Below, in pieces: positions 28,743-38,433 of a stretch of 64,000 nt of DNA; positions within the stretch are counted from its first letter, which is position 1; each line of letters starts with the position of its first letter. The notes under the pieces are model-generated. The model ran no database searches and was not told the DNA's origin. It saw only the letters and a list, made by a program, of their open reading frames with translations. The DNA lies in NCBI RefSeq assembly GCF_004321985.1, contig NZ_SCQN01000011.1, forward strand, positions 62,001 to 126,000, read 5' to 3'. This DNA is from Castellaniella sp. (GTDB lineage: Bacteria > Pseudomonadota > Gammaproteobacteria > Burkholderiales > Burkholderiaceae_B). The position numbers and the translations under genes are program-made.

Positions 28743-30752
28743 ATGATTCCTGATGATTTGAGCGAGATGTTCAGCGCCGCAGGGCCGCTGGCCAAGGCCT
28801 TGCCGGCCTATGTGCCGCGCGAGGCGCAGCTTGCCCTGTCCCTGGCGATCGAACGGGCCATCGACACCCAGGACGTGCTGGTGGCCGAGGCCGGGACAGG
28901 CACGGGCAAGACATGGGCCTACTTGGTGCCGGCCTTCCTGTCTGGCGGAAAGACGCTGATTTCCACGGGCACCCGCACGCTCCAGGATCAGCTGTTTCGG
29001 CGTGACATTCCGCGCCTGCGCGAGGCGCTGGCGCTGCCTGTCGACGTGGCGCTGCTCAAGGGGCGCAGCAACTACGTCTGCCACTACCATCTGGATCGCC
29101 TGGCGCAGGATGATCGCGCCTTGAAGTCGCGCGACGAAATCCCGCAGTTGCGGGCAATCCAGCGGTTCGTACGGGAAACCGAGAGCGGTGATCGGGCGGA
29201 TCTTCCCGCCGTGCCGGAAAATGCCGATATCTGGAACCGGGTCACCTCCACGCGCGAGAACTGCCTGGGCCAGGAGTGTCCGTTCATCAAGGACTGCTTC
29301 CTGATGAAGGCGCGTCGCCACGCCCAGGAAGCGGACGTGGTAGTGGTCAATCACGCATTGTTCATGGCCGATCTGGCGCTGCGCGAAGAGGGCATTGCCG
29401 ACCTGTTGCCCGAAACGCAGCTGGTGGTCTTCGACGAGGCGCACCAGTTGCCGGAAACTGCCACGCGTTTTCTGGGCCAGAGCGTTTCCTTGCACCAGAT
29501 CCTGGATTGCGCAAAGCTGGCCGAGGCGGCCGGGCTCGCCCACGCCCGCGAGGCAGCGCGATGGAGTGACCTGTGCGGCGCACTGGATCTGGCCGCGCGG
29601 GAACTGCGGCTGGCCGGTGCGCCCATCGCGAAGCTGCCGGGCGGGCGTGTCACCTTCGATCACATCCCGGACGCCGAAGGCTTTGACCGGGCGTTGGCGG
29701 TTCTGGTGAAGGCGCTGGATGTGTTGACCGATGTGCTGGGAACTCAGGAGGAACGCGATCCGGAACTGGCAACCGCGGCCCGCACGGCCAGGACATTACG
29801 CGCGCGCCTGGTGCAATGGTCCCAACCCGCTCGCGGCGAGCCAGAACCGGCAGATCAGGCGGCTGTGCGCTGGATCGAACATGGGACCCAGTCGGTCCGG
29901 CTGCATCGCGCACCGTTGTCCGTCGCCCGAATATTTTCCGGATTCCGGCGCCCGGGCCAAAGCTGGGTGCTGACGTCGGCGACGCTGTCGGTGAAGGGTG
30001 ACTTCACTCATTTTCAGCATCAGCTTGGGTTGTCTGAAGCCGAGACTCGCAGTTGGGCTTCGCCATTCGACTACCCGGCGCAGGGGCTGCTGTATGTGCC
30101 GGATACGCTGCCGTGGCCCAATGACCCTGGATTCACCGATGCCTTCGTGCGAGCATTGTTGCCGCTGGTGGATGCCTGCCCGGGCGGTGTGTTGGTGTTG
30201 TGCACGACCCTGCGGGCGGTGGACCGCGTGGCCGATCAGCTGCTGCGCGGCATGCTGCAGTCCGACCGGACCGTGATGCGTCAGGGTGAAGCTACGCGCG
30301 GGGTATTGCTGGAGCGCTTCCGTGCCGCCGGGAATGCGGTGCTGGTGGGCAGCACCAGTTTCTGGGAAGGGATCGATGTCCCGGGTGATGCCCTGACGCT
30401 GGTGGCCATTGATAAATTGCCATTTGCGCCACCTGACGATCCGGTTCTGGAGGCGCGGCTCAATGCCTGCAAGGCCGACGGCGGTAATCCGTTCATGGAG
30501 TATCAGTTGCCGCAGGCGGCGCTGCTGCTCAAGCAGGGCGCCGGGCGCCTGATCCGGTCCGAGCAGGACTGGGGCGTGTTGATGGTGGGAGATGGCCGCC
30601 TGGTCGACAAACCCTACGGCAAGCTGCTGTGGCAGGGCCTGCCGCCATTCGCGCGCACGCGTGACGCGCGGCTGGCCGTGGAGTTCATGGCCAATCCGCC
30701 GGCGTCACAGGCGGCGGAAATGCAGGGCAATGACGGCTCACTGGCTGGCTAG
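28743..30752 (+). CDS. ATP-dependent helicase, DinG/YoaA family (XPD-like, Fe-S)
   Basis: EAGTGTGKTWAYLVPA, four-Cys Fe-S region (VCHYH...NCLGQECPFIKDC), FDEAHQL, GAGRLIRSEQDWG. Confidence 0.92.
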   Translation: MIPDDLSEMFSAAGPLAKALPAYVPREAQLALSLAIERAIDTQDVLVAEAGTGTGKTWAYLVPAFLSGGKTLISTGTRTLQDQLFRRDIPRLREALALPVDVALLKGRSNYVCHYHLDRLAQDDRALKSRDEIPQLRAIQRFVRETESGDRADLPAVPENADIWNRVTSTRENCLGQECPFIKDCFLMKARRHAQEADVVVVNHALFMADLALREEGIADLLPETQLVVFDEAHQLPETATRFLGQSVSLHQILDCAKLAEAAGLAHAREAARWSDLCGALDLAARELRLAGAPIAKLPGGRVTFDHIPDAEGFDRALAVLVKALDVLTDVLGTQEERDPELATAARTARTLRARLVQWSQPARGEPEPADQAAVRWIEHGTQSVRLHRAPLSVARIFSGFRRPGQSWVLTSATLSVKGDFTHFQHQLGLSEAETRSWASPFDYPAQGLLYVPDTLPWPNDPGFTDAFVRALLPLVDACPGGVLVLCTTLRAVDRVADQLLRGMLQSDRTVMRQGEATRGVLLERFRAAGNAVLVGSTSFWEGIDVPGDALTLVAIDKLPFAPPDDPVLEARLNACKADGGNPFMEYQLPQAALLLKQGAGRLIRSEQDWGVLMVGDGRLVDKPYGKLLWQGLPPFARTRDARLAVEFMANPPASQAAEMQGNDGSLAG

Positions 30753-30765
30753 CAGTCGGGGCCAA

Positions 30766-31602
30766 TCACAGCCAGTTGACTGGATTCCAGGGGTTGCCTG
30801 GGTCCTTCAGACCCTGCTTGTAGTACTTGCTGTTGGGGAAGTTCTTGTCCAGGACGCGCTTGGCGTCGTCGCGCAGCTTGTCCAGGTGCAGCTTGTCGTA
30901 GCTGATCACCATGATGTAGAGCGCCTTTTCCACGATGGGCGCGCCTTCGAAATCAGTCACGACTTTCTGGGCGCGGTTTGCGGCTGCCACATAGGCCCCG
31001 CGTTCGTAGTAGTACTGAGCAACGTGGACTTCGTTTTCGGCGATGGTATTGACCAGCCAGGCGGCCCGCTTGCGGGCGTCAGGCGTGTAGCGGCTGTCCG
31101 GGTAGCGCTTGATGAGCTGTGTGAAGGCCTCGTAGGATTCACGCAGACCCTTGGGGTCGCGCTCGCTGGGGTCCTGTTGCGTGATGTTCGACAGGATCGC
31201 GCTGGGCGGGGTAAAGGTGATCATGCCCTTCAGGTAGAGCATGTAGTCCGTGCCCGGGTGGTTCGGGTATTGCTGCATGAAGCGGTCGATGGCCGCCTTC
31301 GCCTGCTCCGGTTCCTCGTCCTTCCAGTTGACGTATGCCTGATCGATCAGGGATTGCTGGGCGTAAATGCCGAACGGGTAGCGCGCTTCCAGGGCTTCGA
31401 GGTTCTTGCGGGCCTCTTCCCAGTGGCCCGAACTCATGTCCTCTTTGGCCTGGCTGTAGAGGTGTTCGGCGGTCCAGCCGGCCGTGGGGTCCACCTTGCC
31501 CGTCGAAGAGCAGCCCGCCACCAGCGCCACGAACAGGCAGGCCGTGACGATTCGAGCCAGGCTCGACAGGGATTTCAGGCAAACGGGTGCATGCACGGCC
31601 AC
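30766..31602 (-). CDS. bamD: Outer-membrane protein assembly factor BamD (ComL)
   Basis: Lipobox VALVAGCSSTG, TPR-containing YSQAKEDMSSGHWEEARKNLEALEARYPFGIYAQQSLIDQAY. Confidence 0.93.
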   Translation of the reverse strand: MAVHAPVCLKSLSSLARIVTACLFVALVAGCSSTGKVDPTAGWTAEHLYSQAKEDMSSGHWEEARKNLEALEARYPFGIYAQQSLIDQAYVNWKDEEPEQAKAAIDRFMQQYPNHPGTDYMLYLKGMITFTPPSAILSNITQQDPSERDPKGLRESYEAFTQLIKRYPDSRYTPDARKRAAWLVNTIAENEVHVAQYYYERGAYVAAANRAQKVVTDFEGAPIVEKALYIMVISYDKLHLDKLRDDAKRVLDKNFPNSKYYKQGLKDPGNPWNPVNWL

Positions 31603-31657
31603 GGAACGTCCTTGATCAAGGTGTTAGCATTGTCGGCAGATTATATGATTAGTCGCC

Positions 31658-32614
31658 ATGCCTGACACGGATATCGCCAGCCCGGATGCAGAGTCCGACG
31701 AGCCTGATTGCTTCGATCTGCCGCTGACGGCCTTGCCGGATCGATTGGACAAGGTGCTGGCCCAGCTCATGCCGCAGCATTCCCGCAGCCGCCTGCAGAC
31801 GTGGATTGAAGGCGGCCACGTACTGGTCGACGGTCACGCGGGCCGGATCCGGACGCGCGTCGGTCCGGGTGCCCACATCCAGGTGTGGCTGCAGCCGGCG
31901 CCGGAAGACTTGGCGTTCACGCCGGAGGCGGTGGCGTTCGATGTCGTGGCTGATTCACCCCATTGGATCGTGGTGAACAAGCCCGCCGGCCTCGTCACCC
32001 ATCCGGGTGCGGGCAACTGGCATGGCACCCTGCTCAATGGGTTGCTGTACCGCTATCCCGAGCTCGGCCGTGTGGCGCGCGCGGGCATCGTGCACCGTCT
32101 GGACAAGGACACTTCGGGTCTGCTCGTGGTTGCCCGCACCGAAACGGCGCAGACCCATCTGGTGCGCCAGTTGCAGGCGCGCACGGTCCGGCGCGAGTAC
32201 CGGGCGCTGGTACAGGGGGTATTGACGGGTGACGGCACGGTGGATGCTCCCATCGGGCGGGACGCCCGTGTACCGGTGCGCATGAGCGCCGATCGCCCGA
32301 TTGCGCCCAAGCAGGCCATCACGCACTACCGCGTGCTGGCTTCGGGCCGCGCAGAAGGCCTGACTGTGACGGAAGTTGCCTGCCACCTGGAGACCGGCCG
32401 CACACACCAGATCCGCGTACACATGGCCTTGTTGCATCATCCGTTGCTGGGAGATGGGCTGTACGGCGGGCGTTTGGCGCTGGGTGCGGAGCGCCAGATG
32501 CTGCATGCCCGCGCGCTCAGTTTTCAGGACCCCGGCGATGGCCAGTGGCAGGGCTTTGAGGCGGCGTTGCCGGCCGATTTTGAACAGGTCCGCGCACGGA
32601 TCGCCTGGGAGTAG
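31658..32614 (+). CDS. rluD: 23S rRNA pseudouridine synthase RluD
   Basis: S4-like N-terminus; GIVHRLDKDTSGLLVVART; LETGRTHQIRVHMALLHHPLLGDGLYGG. Confidence 0.93.
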   Translation: MPDTDIASPDAESDEPDCFDLPLTALPDRLDKVLAQLMPQHSRSRLQTWIEGGHVLVDGHAGRIRTRVGPGAHIQVWLQPAPEDLAFTPEAVAFDVVADSPHWIVVNKPAGLVTHPGAGNWHGTLLNGLLYRYPELGRVARAGIVHRLDKDTSGLLVVARTETAQTHLVRQLQARTVRREYRALVQGVLTGDGTVDAPIGRDARVPVRMSADRPIAPKQAITHYRVLASGRAEGLTVTEVACHLETGRTHQIRVHMALLHHPLLGDGLYGGRLALGAERQMLHARALSFQDPGDGQWQGFEAALPADFEQVRARIAWE

Positions 32615-32620
32615 TGTCCG

Positions 32621-33391
32621 ATGACCATCATTTCGCTGGAATCCGGGGTCCGGGGCGTCACCGGTGAGGCCTGGCGGGGGGTGCGGTATTTCTGCACCTG
32701 GCGGGTGGGTGGGGAAAGCCCGCCGCCTTGGGACAGCCTGAATCTGGGGACACACGTTCAGGACGCGCCCGGCGCGGTGAGTTCCAACCGGGCGCGCCTG
32801 CGGCGGTCTCTGCCCGCCGAGCCCCTGTGGCTGGAGCAGGTGCATGGCACGCAGGTCTGCGACGCCGATGGCAGCGGTGTCTGGCGCATGAATGGCACGC
32901 CCTGCGCGGATGCGGCCGTCACGACAGAATCCGGGCGGCCATTGGCCATCATGACAGCGGATTGCCTGCCGGTCGTGCTGGCTGACGAAGCGGGACGTGT
33001 GCTGGGAGTGGCCCATGCGGGCTGGCGCGGGCTGGCGGCGGGGGTTCTCGAAAATACTTTGTCCGCGATGAGAGCACATTGTTCCGATGCGGGCTCATGG
33101 CGGGCCTGGCTGGGGCCGGCGATTGGGCAACCCGCCTTCGAGGTCGGCGAAGAGGTGCGAGAGGCTTTCGTCGGAGCCGATTCCGCTGCTGCCGCCTGTT
33201 TCGTGCGTTGGCCAGGCAGTGGCCGCTGGCATGCTGATCTCGCGGGACTGGCGCGCCTGCGTCTGGCTCGTGCGGGGGTTGCTCGGATCGAGCTGAGCGG
33301 CGAATGCACGCACGCGCGCGCCGACCGGTATTTTTCCTATCGCCGTGAAGCGCGTACGGGCCGCCAGGCGACGCTCGCCTGGCTGGTGTAG
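32621..33391 (+). CDS. YfiH/PgeF-type polyphenol oxidase-like (laccase-domain) protein
   Basis: LEQVHGTQVCDAD, TADCLPVVLADEAGRVLGVAHAGWRGLAAGVLENT, CTHARADRYFSYRRE. Confidence 0.92.
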   Translation: MTIISLESGVRGVTGEAWRGVRYFCTWRVGGESPPPWDSLNLGTHVQDAPGAVSSNRARLRRSLPAEPLWLEQVHGTQVCDADGSGVWRMNGTPCADAAVTTESGRPLAIMTADCLPVVLADEAGRVLGVAHAGWRGLAAGVLENTLSAMRAHCSDAGSWRAWLGPAIGQPAFEVGEEVREAFVGADSAAAACFVRWPGSGRWHADLAGLARLRLARAGVARIELSGECTHARADRYFSYRREARTGRQATLAWLV

Positions 33392-33508
33392 AGTATATGC
33401 GGAGCGATATGGGTACTAGCGATTTTCCCGGATTGACGCCGCTTGCCAGGATGACAGAATGAACGATAACAAAAGAGGGGTCGGCGCCGGCTGATCCGAA
33501 GGGGGGGT

Positions 33509-35131
33509 ATGAGTGGTCAGAATCCTTCACGGAGGCTGATGTCGCCGGGCATTGCCCCTGATGTGCTGGCTTCCATTCAATCTGATTTCGTCCGTGGCTG
33601 GCAGTCGCTCACGGACCAGGCGCGGCGCGGTGATCTGCCGGTGCCTGAAGACCGCCGGTTTGCCTCCGATGCTTGGCTCGCACACCCGCAGTCGCTGTTC
33701 GCCGCCAATGCCTACCTGCTGTTGGCACGCACCATGCATCGGCTGGCGGATGCCGCTGATGTCGGTCGTGCCGCCAACGCGCGGCTGCAATTTTCGGTGA
33801 TGCAGTGGGTGGAAGCCTGCGCACCATCGAATTTCCTGGGTTCCAATCCGCAGGCCATGCAGGCGTTGCTGCAGACGGGCGGCGATTCGCTGCAGCAGGG
33901 GCTCGCCAATCTGCTTCGCGACCTGCAACGGGGGCGCATCACGCAGACCGATGAATCGGCGTTCGAGCCGGGCCGCAATCTGGCGGTCACGCCGGGTGCG
34001 GTGGTCTACGAGAATACGCTCATGCAGGTCATCCAGTACCAGCCGCAGACACCCAAGGTCCATGCAAAGCCCCTGCTGATGGTGCCGCCGTGCATCAACA
34101 AGTACTACATCCTGGATCTGCAACCGGCCAATTCGCTGGTGCTGCACGCGGTACGGGCGGGTTTCCAGGTATTCATGATTTCCTGGCGCAACCCCCGTGT
34201 CGGGGATACGGACGGCATTGACCGCAAAACCTGGGATGATTACATCGAGGATGGCGTGTTGCAGGCCATTCGTGTGGTGCAAGATCTCACGCGCGAACCG
34301 CAGATCAACACCTTGGGATTCTGCGTCGGCGGGACGCTGTTGGCCAGCGCGCTGGCGGTGGCACGCGCCCGCGGCCAGGATCCGGTTGCGGCCCTGACGC
34401 TGCTCACCACGTTCCTGGATTTCCAGGAAACCGGTGTGCTTGGCGTTTTCGTGGACGAGGCGCATGCGCGCGCCCGAGAACAGCAACTGGGTAATGGCGG
34501 CCTCATGACTGCCCGCGAACTATCCACGACGTTCTCTTTCCTGCGGCCCTCCGAGCTGGTCTGGAATTATGTGGATGCCAACTATCTGATGGGTCAGTCC
34601 CCGCGGGCCTTCGATCTGCTGGCCTGGAACGCCGACGGCACGAATCTGCCGGGGCCGTTCTTCGCCTGGTACTTCCGCAACACCTACCTGGAAAATCGCC
34701 TGAAGTCGGGCCAGCTGCCGGTTTGTGGCGGGGTCGTGGACCTGCGCACGCTGGACATGCCGACTTATCTGTATGCTTCCCGCGATGACCACATCGTGCC
34801 CTGGGTCTCGGCGTATGCTTCGACCTTGCTGCTGCGCGGGCCCCTGCGCTTCGTGCTGGGCGAATCGGGCCACATCGCCGGGGTCATCAATCCACCCGAG
34901 CGCGGCCGTCGCGGCTACTGGGTGGGGGCGGATTCGGATGATCTCCCCAGCGATCCCCAGGCATGGCTGGCGAGCAGCTCGCATCAGCGTGGGAGCTGGT
35001 GGCCCGACTGGCTCGCCTGGTTGGCTGATCGTTCGGGACCGTTGCAGCGTGCACCGCGTACGTTGGGCAGCCGAAAGTATCCTGTCCTGGAGCCTGCTCC
35101 GGGACGCTATGTCACGATCAAAGCGGACTGA
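33509..35131 (+). CDS. phaC: Poly(3-hydroxyalkanoate) synthase, class I, canonical copy
   Basis: NTLGFCVGGTLLASAL (G-x-C-x-G), SRDDHIVPW, GHIAGVINPPE; upstream of phaB and phaR. Confidence 0.95.
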   Translation: MSGQNPSRRLMSPGIAPDVLASIQSDFVRGWQSLTDQARRGDLPVPEDRRFASDAWLAHPQSLFAANAYLLLARTMHRLADAADVGRAANARLQFSVMQWVEACAPSNFLGSNPQAMQALLQTGGDSLQQGLANLLRDLQRGRITQTDESAFEPGRNLAVTPGAVVYENTLMQVIQYQPQTPKVHAKPLLMVPPCINKYYILDLQPANSLVLHAVRAGFQVFMISWRNPRVGDTDGIDRKTWDDYIEDGVLQAIRVVQDLTREPQINTLGFCVGGTLLASALAVARARGQDPVAALTLLTTFLDFQETGVLGVFVDEAHARAREQQLGNGGLMTARELSTTFSFLRPSELVWNYVDANYLMGQSPRAFDLLAWNADGTNLPGPFFAWYFRNTYLENRLKSGQLPVCGGVVDLRTLDMPTYLYASRDDHIVPWVSAYASTLLLRGPLRFVLGESGHIAGVINPPERGRRGYWVGADSDDLPSDPQAWLASSSHQRGSWWPDWLAWLADRSGPLQRAPRTLGSRKYPVLEPAPGRYVTIKAD

Positions 35132-35143
35132 AAGGAGAATGTG

Positions 35144-35881
35144 ATGAGCGGAAAACTGGCATATGTTACGGGCGGCATGGGCGGTATCGGCACCTCGATC
35201 TGCCAGCGTCTGGCCAAGGAAGGTTTCAAGGTGGTTGCCGGTTGCGGCCCCAGCCGCGATCACACCAAATGGCTTGGGCAGCAAGCGGCGTTGGGCTATA
35301 CGTTCAGTGCATCGGTGGGGAACGTGGCCGACTGGGACTCCACGGTCAAGGCCTTCCTGCAGATCAAGGAACAGTTCGGTCCCATCGATGTGCTGGTCAA
35401 CAATGCCGGCATCACGCGCGACGGCACTTTCCGCAAGATGTCCCACGAAGACTGGCGTGCGGTGATAGACACCAACCTGAACAGCTTGTTCAACGTCACC
35501 AAGCAGGTGATCGACGATATGATCGAGCAGCAATGGGGGCGCATCATCAACATCAGTTCCGTGAACGGGCAGAAGGGCCAGTTCGGACAGACCAACTATT
35601 CCACGGCAAAGGCGGGGATTCACGGCTTTACCATGGCGCTGGCACAGGAAGTTGCCGGCAGGGGCGTGACCGTTAATACGGTGTCGCCCGGCTACATCGG
35701 GACAGACATGGTTCGTTCGATCCGCCCCGATGTCCTGGAAAAAATCGTTGCCACCATCCCGGTGAAACGTCTGGGTACCCCTGAAGAAATCGGCTCGATC
35801 GTCGCCTGGCTGGCCTCGGATGATGCAGGTTTCGCAACAGGCGCGGACTTTTCGCTGAACGGCGGCTTGCACATGGGTTGA
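35144..35881 (+). CDS. phaB: Acetoacetyl-CoA reductase, canonical copy
   Basis: LAYVTGGMGGIGTSIC, VNNAGITRDGTFRKM, INISSVNGQKGQFGQTNYSTAKAGIHGF. Confidence 0.95.
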   Translation: MSGKLAYVTGGMGGIGTSICQRLAKEGFKVVAGCGPSRDHTKWLGQQAALGYTFSASVGNVADWDSTVKAFLQIKEQFGPIDVLVNNAGITRDGTFRKMSHEDWRAVIDTNLNSLFNVTKQVIDDMIEQQWGRIINISSVNGQKGQFGQTNYSTAKAGIHGFTMALAQEVAGRGVTVNTVSPGYIGTDMVRSIRPDVLEKIVATIPVKRLGTPEEIGSIVAWLASDDAGFATGADFSLNGGLHMG

Positions 35882-36460
35882 ATGATGACGCGGCAGACTG
35901 CAACTTCGAAACAGACTCAACGATTGATCAAGAAGTACCCAAACCGGCGGCTTTATGATACCCAGTCCAGCGCCTACATCACGCTGGCGGATATCAAGAG
36001 ACTGGTGTTGGACAATGCGAACTTTCAGGTCGTCGACGCCAAAAGCGGCGACGATCTGACCCGCAGCATTCTGCTGCAGATCATTCTCGAGGAAGAAACC
36101 GGCGGAGTGCCGATGTTCTCGGCCAATGCGCTGGCGCAGATCATCCGCTTCTACGGCCATGCCATGCAGGGGGTGATGGGCACGTTCCTGGAAAAGAACA
36201 TCCAGGTCCTCATGGACATCCAGGATCGGATGTCCGAGCAATCCCATGGGCTGTATAAGCAGCATTTCGGCCCTGAGGCCTGGGCGCAACTCATGAACGT
36301 GCAGACCCCGGCGCTGCAGAACATGATGAACAGCTACATTGAACAGAGCCGTAATCTGTTCGTGCAGATGCAGGATCAGATGCAGGATCAGACCCGCAAC
36401 ATGTTTGCCGGTTTCCCGTTTCCCGGCCAAGCGCCGGAAGACACGAAAAAGAAAAAATGA
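35882..36460 (+). CDS. phaR: Polyhydroxyalkanoate synthesis repressor PhaR
   Basis: LIKKYPNRRLYDTQSSAYITLADIKRLVLDNANFQVVDAKSGDDLTRSILLQIILEEE, the PHB/PHA accumulation regulator N-terminal domain. Confidence 0.95.
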   Translation: MMTRQTATSKQTQRLIKKYPNRRLYDTQSSAYITLADIKRLVLDNANFQVVDAKSGDDLTRSILLQIILEEETGGVPMFSANALAQIIRFYGHAMQGVMGTFLEKNIQVLMDIQDRMSEQSHGLYKQHFGPEAWAQLMNVQTPALQNMMNSYIEQSRNLFVQMQDQMQDQTRNMFAGFPFPGQAPEDTKKKK

Positions 36461-36464
36461 GGTT

Positions 36465-36499
36465 GTCTGGTGCGCTGCCGTCGAGGCAGTTCACCAGAC
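36465..36499 (+). terminator. Long hairpin immediately downstream of phaR (GTCTGGTG..CTGCC-GTCGA-GGCAG..CACCAGAC)
   Basis: 8-bp outer stem, 2-nt internal loop, 5-bp inner stem; begins 5 nt after the stop; no clear U-tract. Confidence 0.45.
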
Positions 36500-36617
36500 C
36501 TTCCACGCAGCGAAAAATGTAGTGGCAAGGCAACTTGCTGCCTGCTGGGCACCCGGACCGAATCGAGACGGTGTATATTAACGCGAATCATTCTTCTTAC
36601 TGATCGGGAGATCGTTC

Positions 36618-37154
36618 ATGATTCGCACGCTGCTCGTTGCGCTGGCTGGTGCCGGCTTGGCTTCTTCCGCCTTCGCGGCGGAATATCCCATTGGCCAGCC
36701 AAAAGAGCTTCATGGTCTGGAAGTCGGAGCTGTGTATCTCCAGCCCGTCGAGATGGAGCCAGCCGGCATGATGCGTGTCGCCAAGGACAGCGATATCCAT
36801 CTTGAAGCCGACATCCATGCGACCGCTGATAACAAGAACGGTCTGCCCGAGGGCGCTTGGGCGCCCTACCTGAATGTCCAGTACGTCTTGCAGAAGAAGG
36901 GCAGCAGCAAAGTCCTGAAGGGCGATCTCATGCCCATGGTGGCCGACGATGGGCCGCATTATGGTGATAACGTCAAGCTCGATGGCCCGGGCAAGTACGA
37001 AGTCACGTTCACGATTGGTTCACCCGAAACGGTGCCGAACAATCATTTCGGCCGTCATGTGGATAAAGAAACGGGAGTGGCTCCCTGGTTCAAGCCGTTC
37101 GAGGTGAAGTACGAATTCGTCTACGCCGGCACCGGCAAAAAAGGCGGGTACTAA
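36618..37154 (+). CDS. ftrA: Periplasmic P19/Tpd-type iron-binding protein (FtrA-like)
   Basis: EYPIGQPKELHGLEVGAVYLQPVEMEPAGMM..., DIHLEADIHATADN, HFGRHVDKETGVAPWFKPF. Confidence 0.88.
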   Translation: MIRTLLVALAGAGLASSAFAAEYPIGQPKELHGLEVGAVYLQPVEMEPAGMMRVAKDSDIHLEADIHATADNKNGLPEGAWAPYLNVQYVLQKKGSSKVLKGDLMPMVADDGPHYGDNVKLDGPGKYEVTFTIGSPETVPNNHFGRHVDKETGVAPWFKPFEVKYEFVYAGTGKKGGY

Positions 37155-37155
37155 G

Positions 37156-37497
37156 ATGCGTACCTGGCTGAGTGTGTTATGCCTGCTTCTGGCGGGTTGG
37201 CTGGCGCCGTGGTCCGTAGCTCGTGCGGATACGCCGACCTATACGCTGACCTTCAAGGCTGATGGGACGTTCGAGCCCACGCGTCTGGAGGTGCCCGCTG
37301 GCCGCGTCAAGATCGTGCTGGTCAACAAGAGCGCGGAGGCCGTGGAGTTCGAGAGCCTGCCGCTACGCAAGGAAAAAGTCCTGGGCCCGGGGGTGACCTC
37401 GTTCCTGGTGCTGTCGTTGTCAAGACCGGGTGAATACCCGTTCTTCAATGATTTTCATCCCGAGGCAAAGGGCACGCTGGTCGTGCTCCCCAAGTAA
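37156..37497 (+). CDS. ftrB: Cupredoxin-like periplasmic protein (FtrB-like)
   Basis: Signal peptide; FKADGTFEPTRLEVPAGRVKIVLVNKSAEAVEFES...PGEYPFFNDFHP. Confidence 0.85.
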   Translation: MRTWLSVLCLLLAGWLAPWSVARADTPTYTLTFKADGTFEPTRLEVPAGRVKIVLVNKSAEAVEFESLPLRKEKVLGPGVTSFLVLSLSRPGEYPFFNDFHPEAKGTLVVLPK

Positions 37498-37533
37498 TTC
37501 TGCAGGCCCTCCCGCCTGTTTATCGAGCGTTCC

Positions 37534-38391
37534 ATGGATCAAGTCGCCTTCATCGTCTGGCGTGAAAGTATTGAGGCCCTGCTGGTGGTCGGCATTCTGT
37601 ATGCGTGGCTGCGGGCGTCTCCTGACGGTCGGCGCGGCTTGCCGTGGCTGTGGGGTGGTGTGGGGGCAGGCCTGTTGCTCGCCGGCGCGTTGGCGCTGGT
37701 CCTGCTGGGGGTGGCTTCCTGGCTGAGCGACACGGGCCAGGAATGGTTCCAGTCCCTGATGGCGCTGGCGGCCTGCGCGCTGGTGGTCCAGATGGTCGTC
37801 TGGATGCGCCAGCACGGCCGAGGGCTGAAACGGGAGCTGGAGTCTGGCGCGTCCCAGCAGATCCATCAGGAGCACTGGTGGGGATTGCTCGTGCTGGTCA
37901 TGATTGCCGTTGCGCGCGAGGGCAGCGAAACCGTCGTATTTTTGTATGGCACCGTGCTTTCCTCGAAGGATGCGGGAGACGTCGCGGCCATGGTGCTGGC
38001 GGGATTGGGAGGGTTCGCCGTGGCCCTGCTGACTTTCTGGCTGCTGCAGTTGGGCGGGCGCATCATCACCTGGCGTCGGTTCTTCCGCGTTACAGAGGTG
38101 CTGCTGCTGTTGCTGGCGAGCTCTCTGCTGGTGTCGGCCACCGACCGCCTGATCTCCCTGGGTGTGCTGCCGGCCCTGATGGACCCCGTCTGGGATAGCT
38201 CATGGCTGCTGGATACCGAGCGGGGCCTGGGCAGGATCCTGGCGGATTTCGCAGGCTATCGGGCGGCTCCTGCACTGTCCCAATTACTGATCTGGCTGGC
38301 GTACTGGGTGGTTGTCGTCTGGTTGCTGCGTCGCTCCTCGGGCGTCATGACCTCGGTGCCTGCAGGCTGCAATCGCCCGTCGGCGGCGTGA
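37534..38391 (+). CDS. ftrC: FTR1-family iron permease (FtrC-like)
   Basis: Two REXXE motifs (WRESIEALLVV and AREGSETVVF); multi-TM. Confidence 0.92.
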   Translation: MDQVAFIVWRESIEALLVVGILYAWLRASPDGRRGLPWLWGGVGAGLLLAGALALVLLGVASWLSDTGQEWFQSLMALAACALVVQMVVWMRQHGRGLKRELESGASQQIHQEHWWGLLVLVMIAVAREGSETVVFLYGTVLSSKDAGDVAAMVLAGLGGFAVALLTFWLLQLGGRIITWRRFFRVTEVLLLLLASSLLVSATDRLISLGVLPALMDPVWDSSWLLDTERGLGRILADFAGYRAAPALSQLLIWLAYWVVVVWLLRRSSGVMTSVPAGCNRPSAA

Positions 38392-38433
38392 TGTGCGGGA
38401 TTGCATGATCGCGGGTCGCGAACGATTGGAAGC

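Noticed and set aside
36578-36596. Fur box as an annotated feature
   Set aside because: Only about half of the consensus matches; kept as a remark in the ftr finding rather than as a feature
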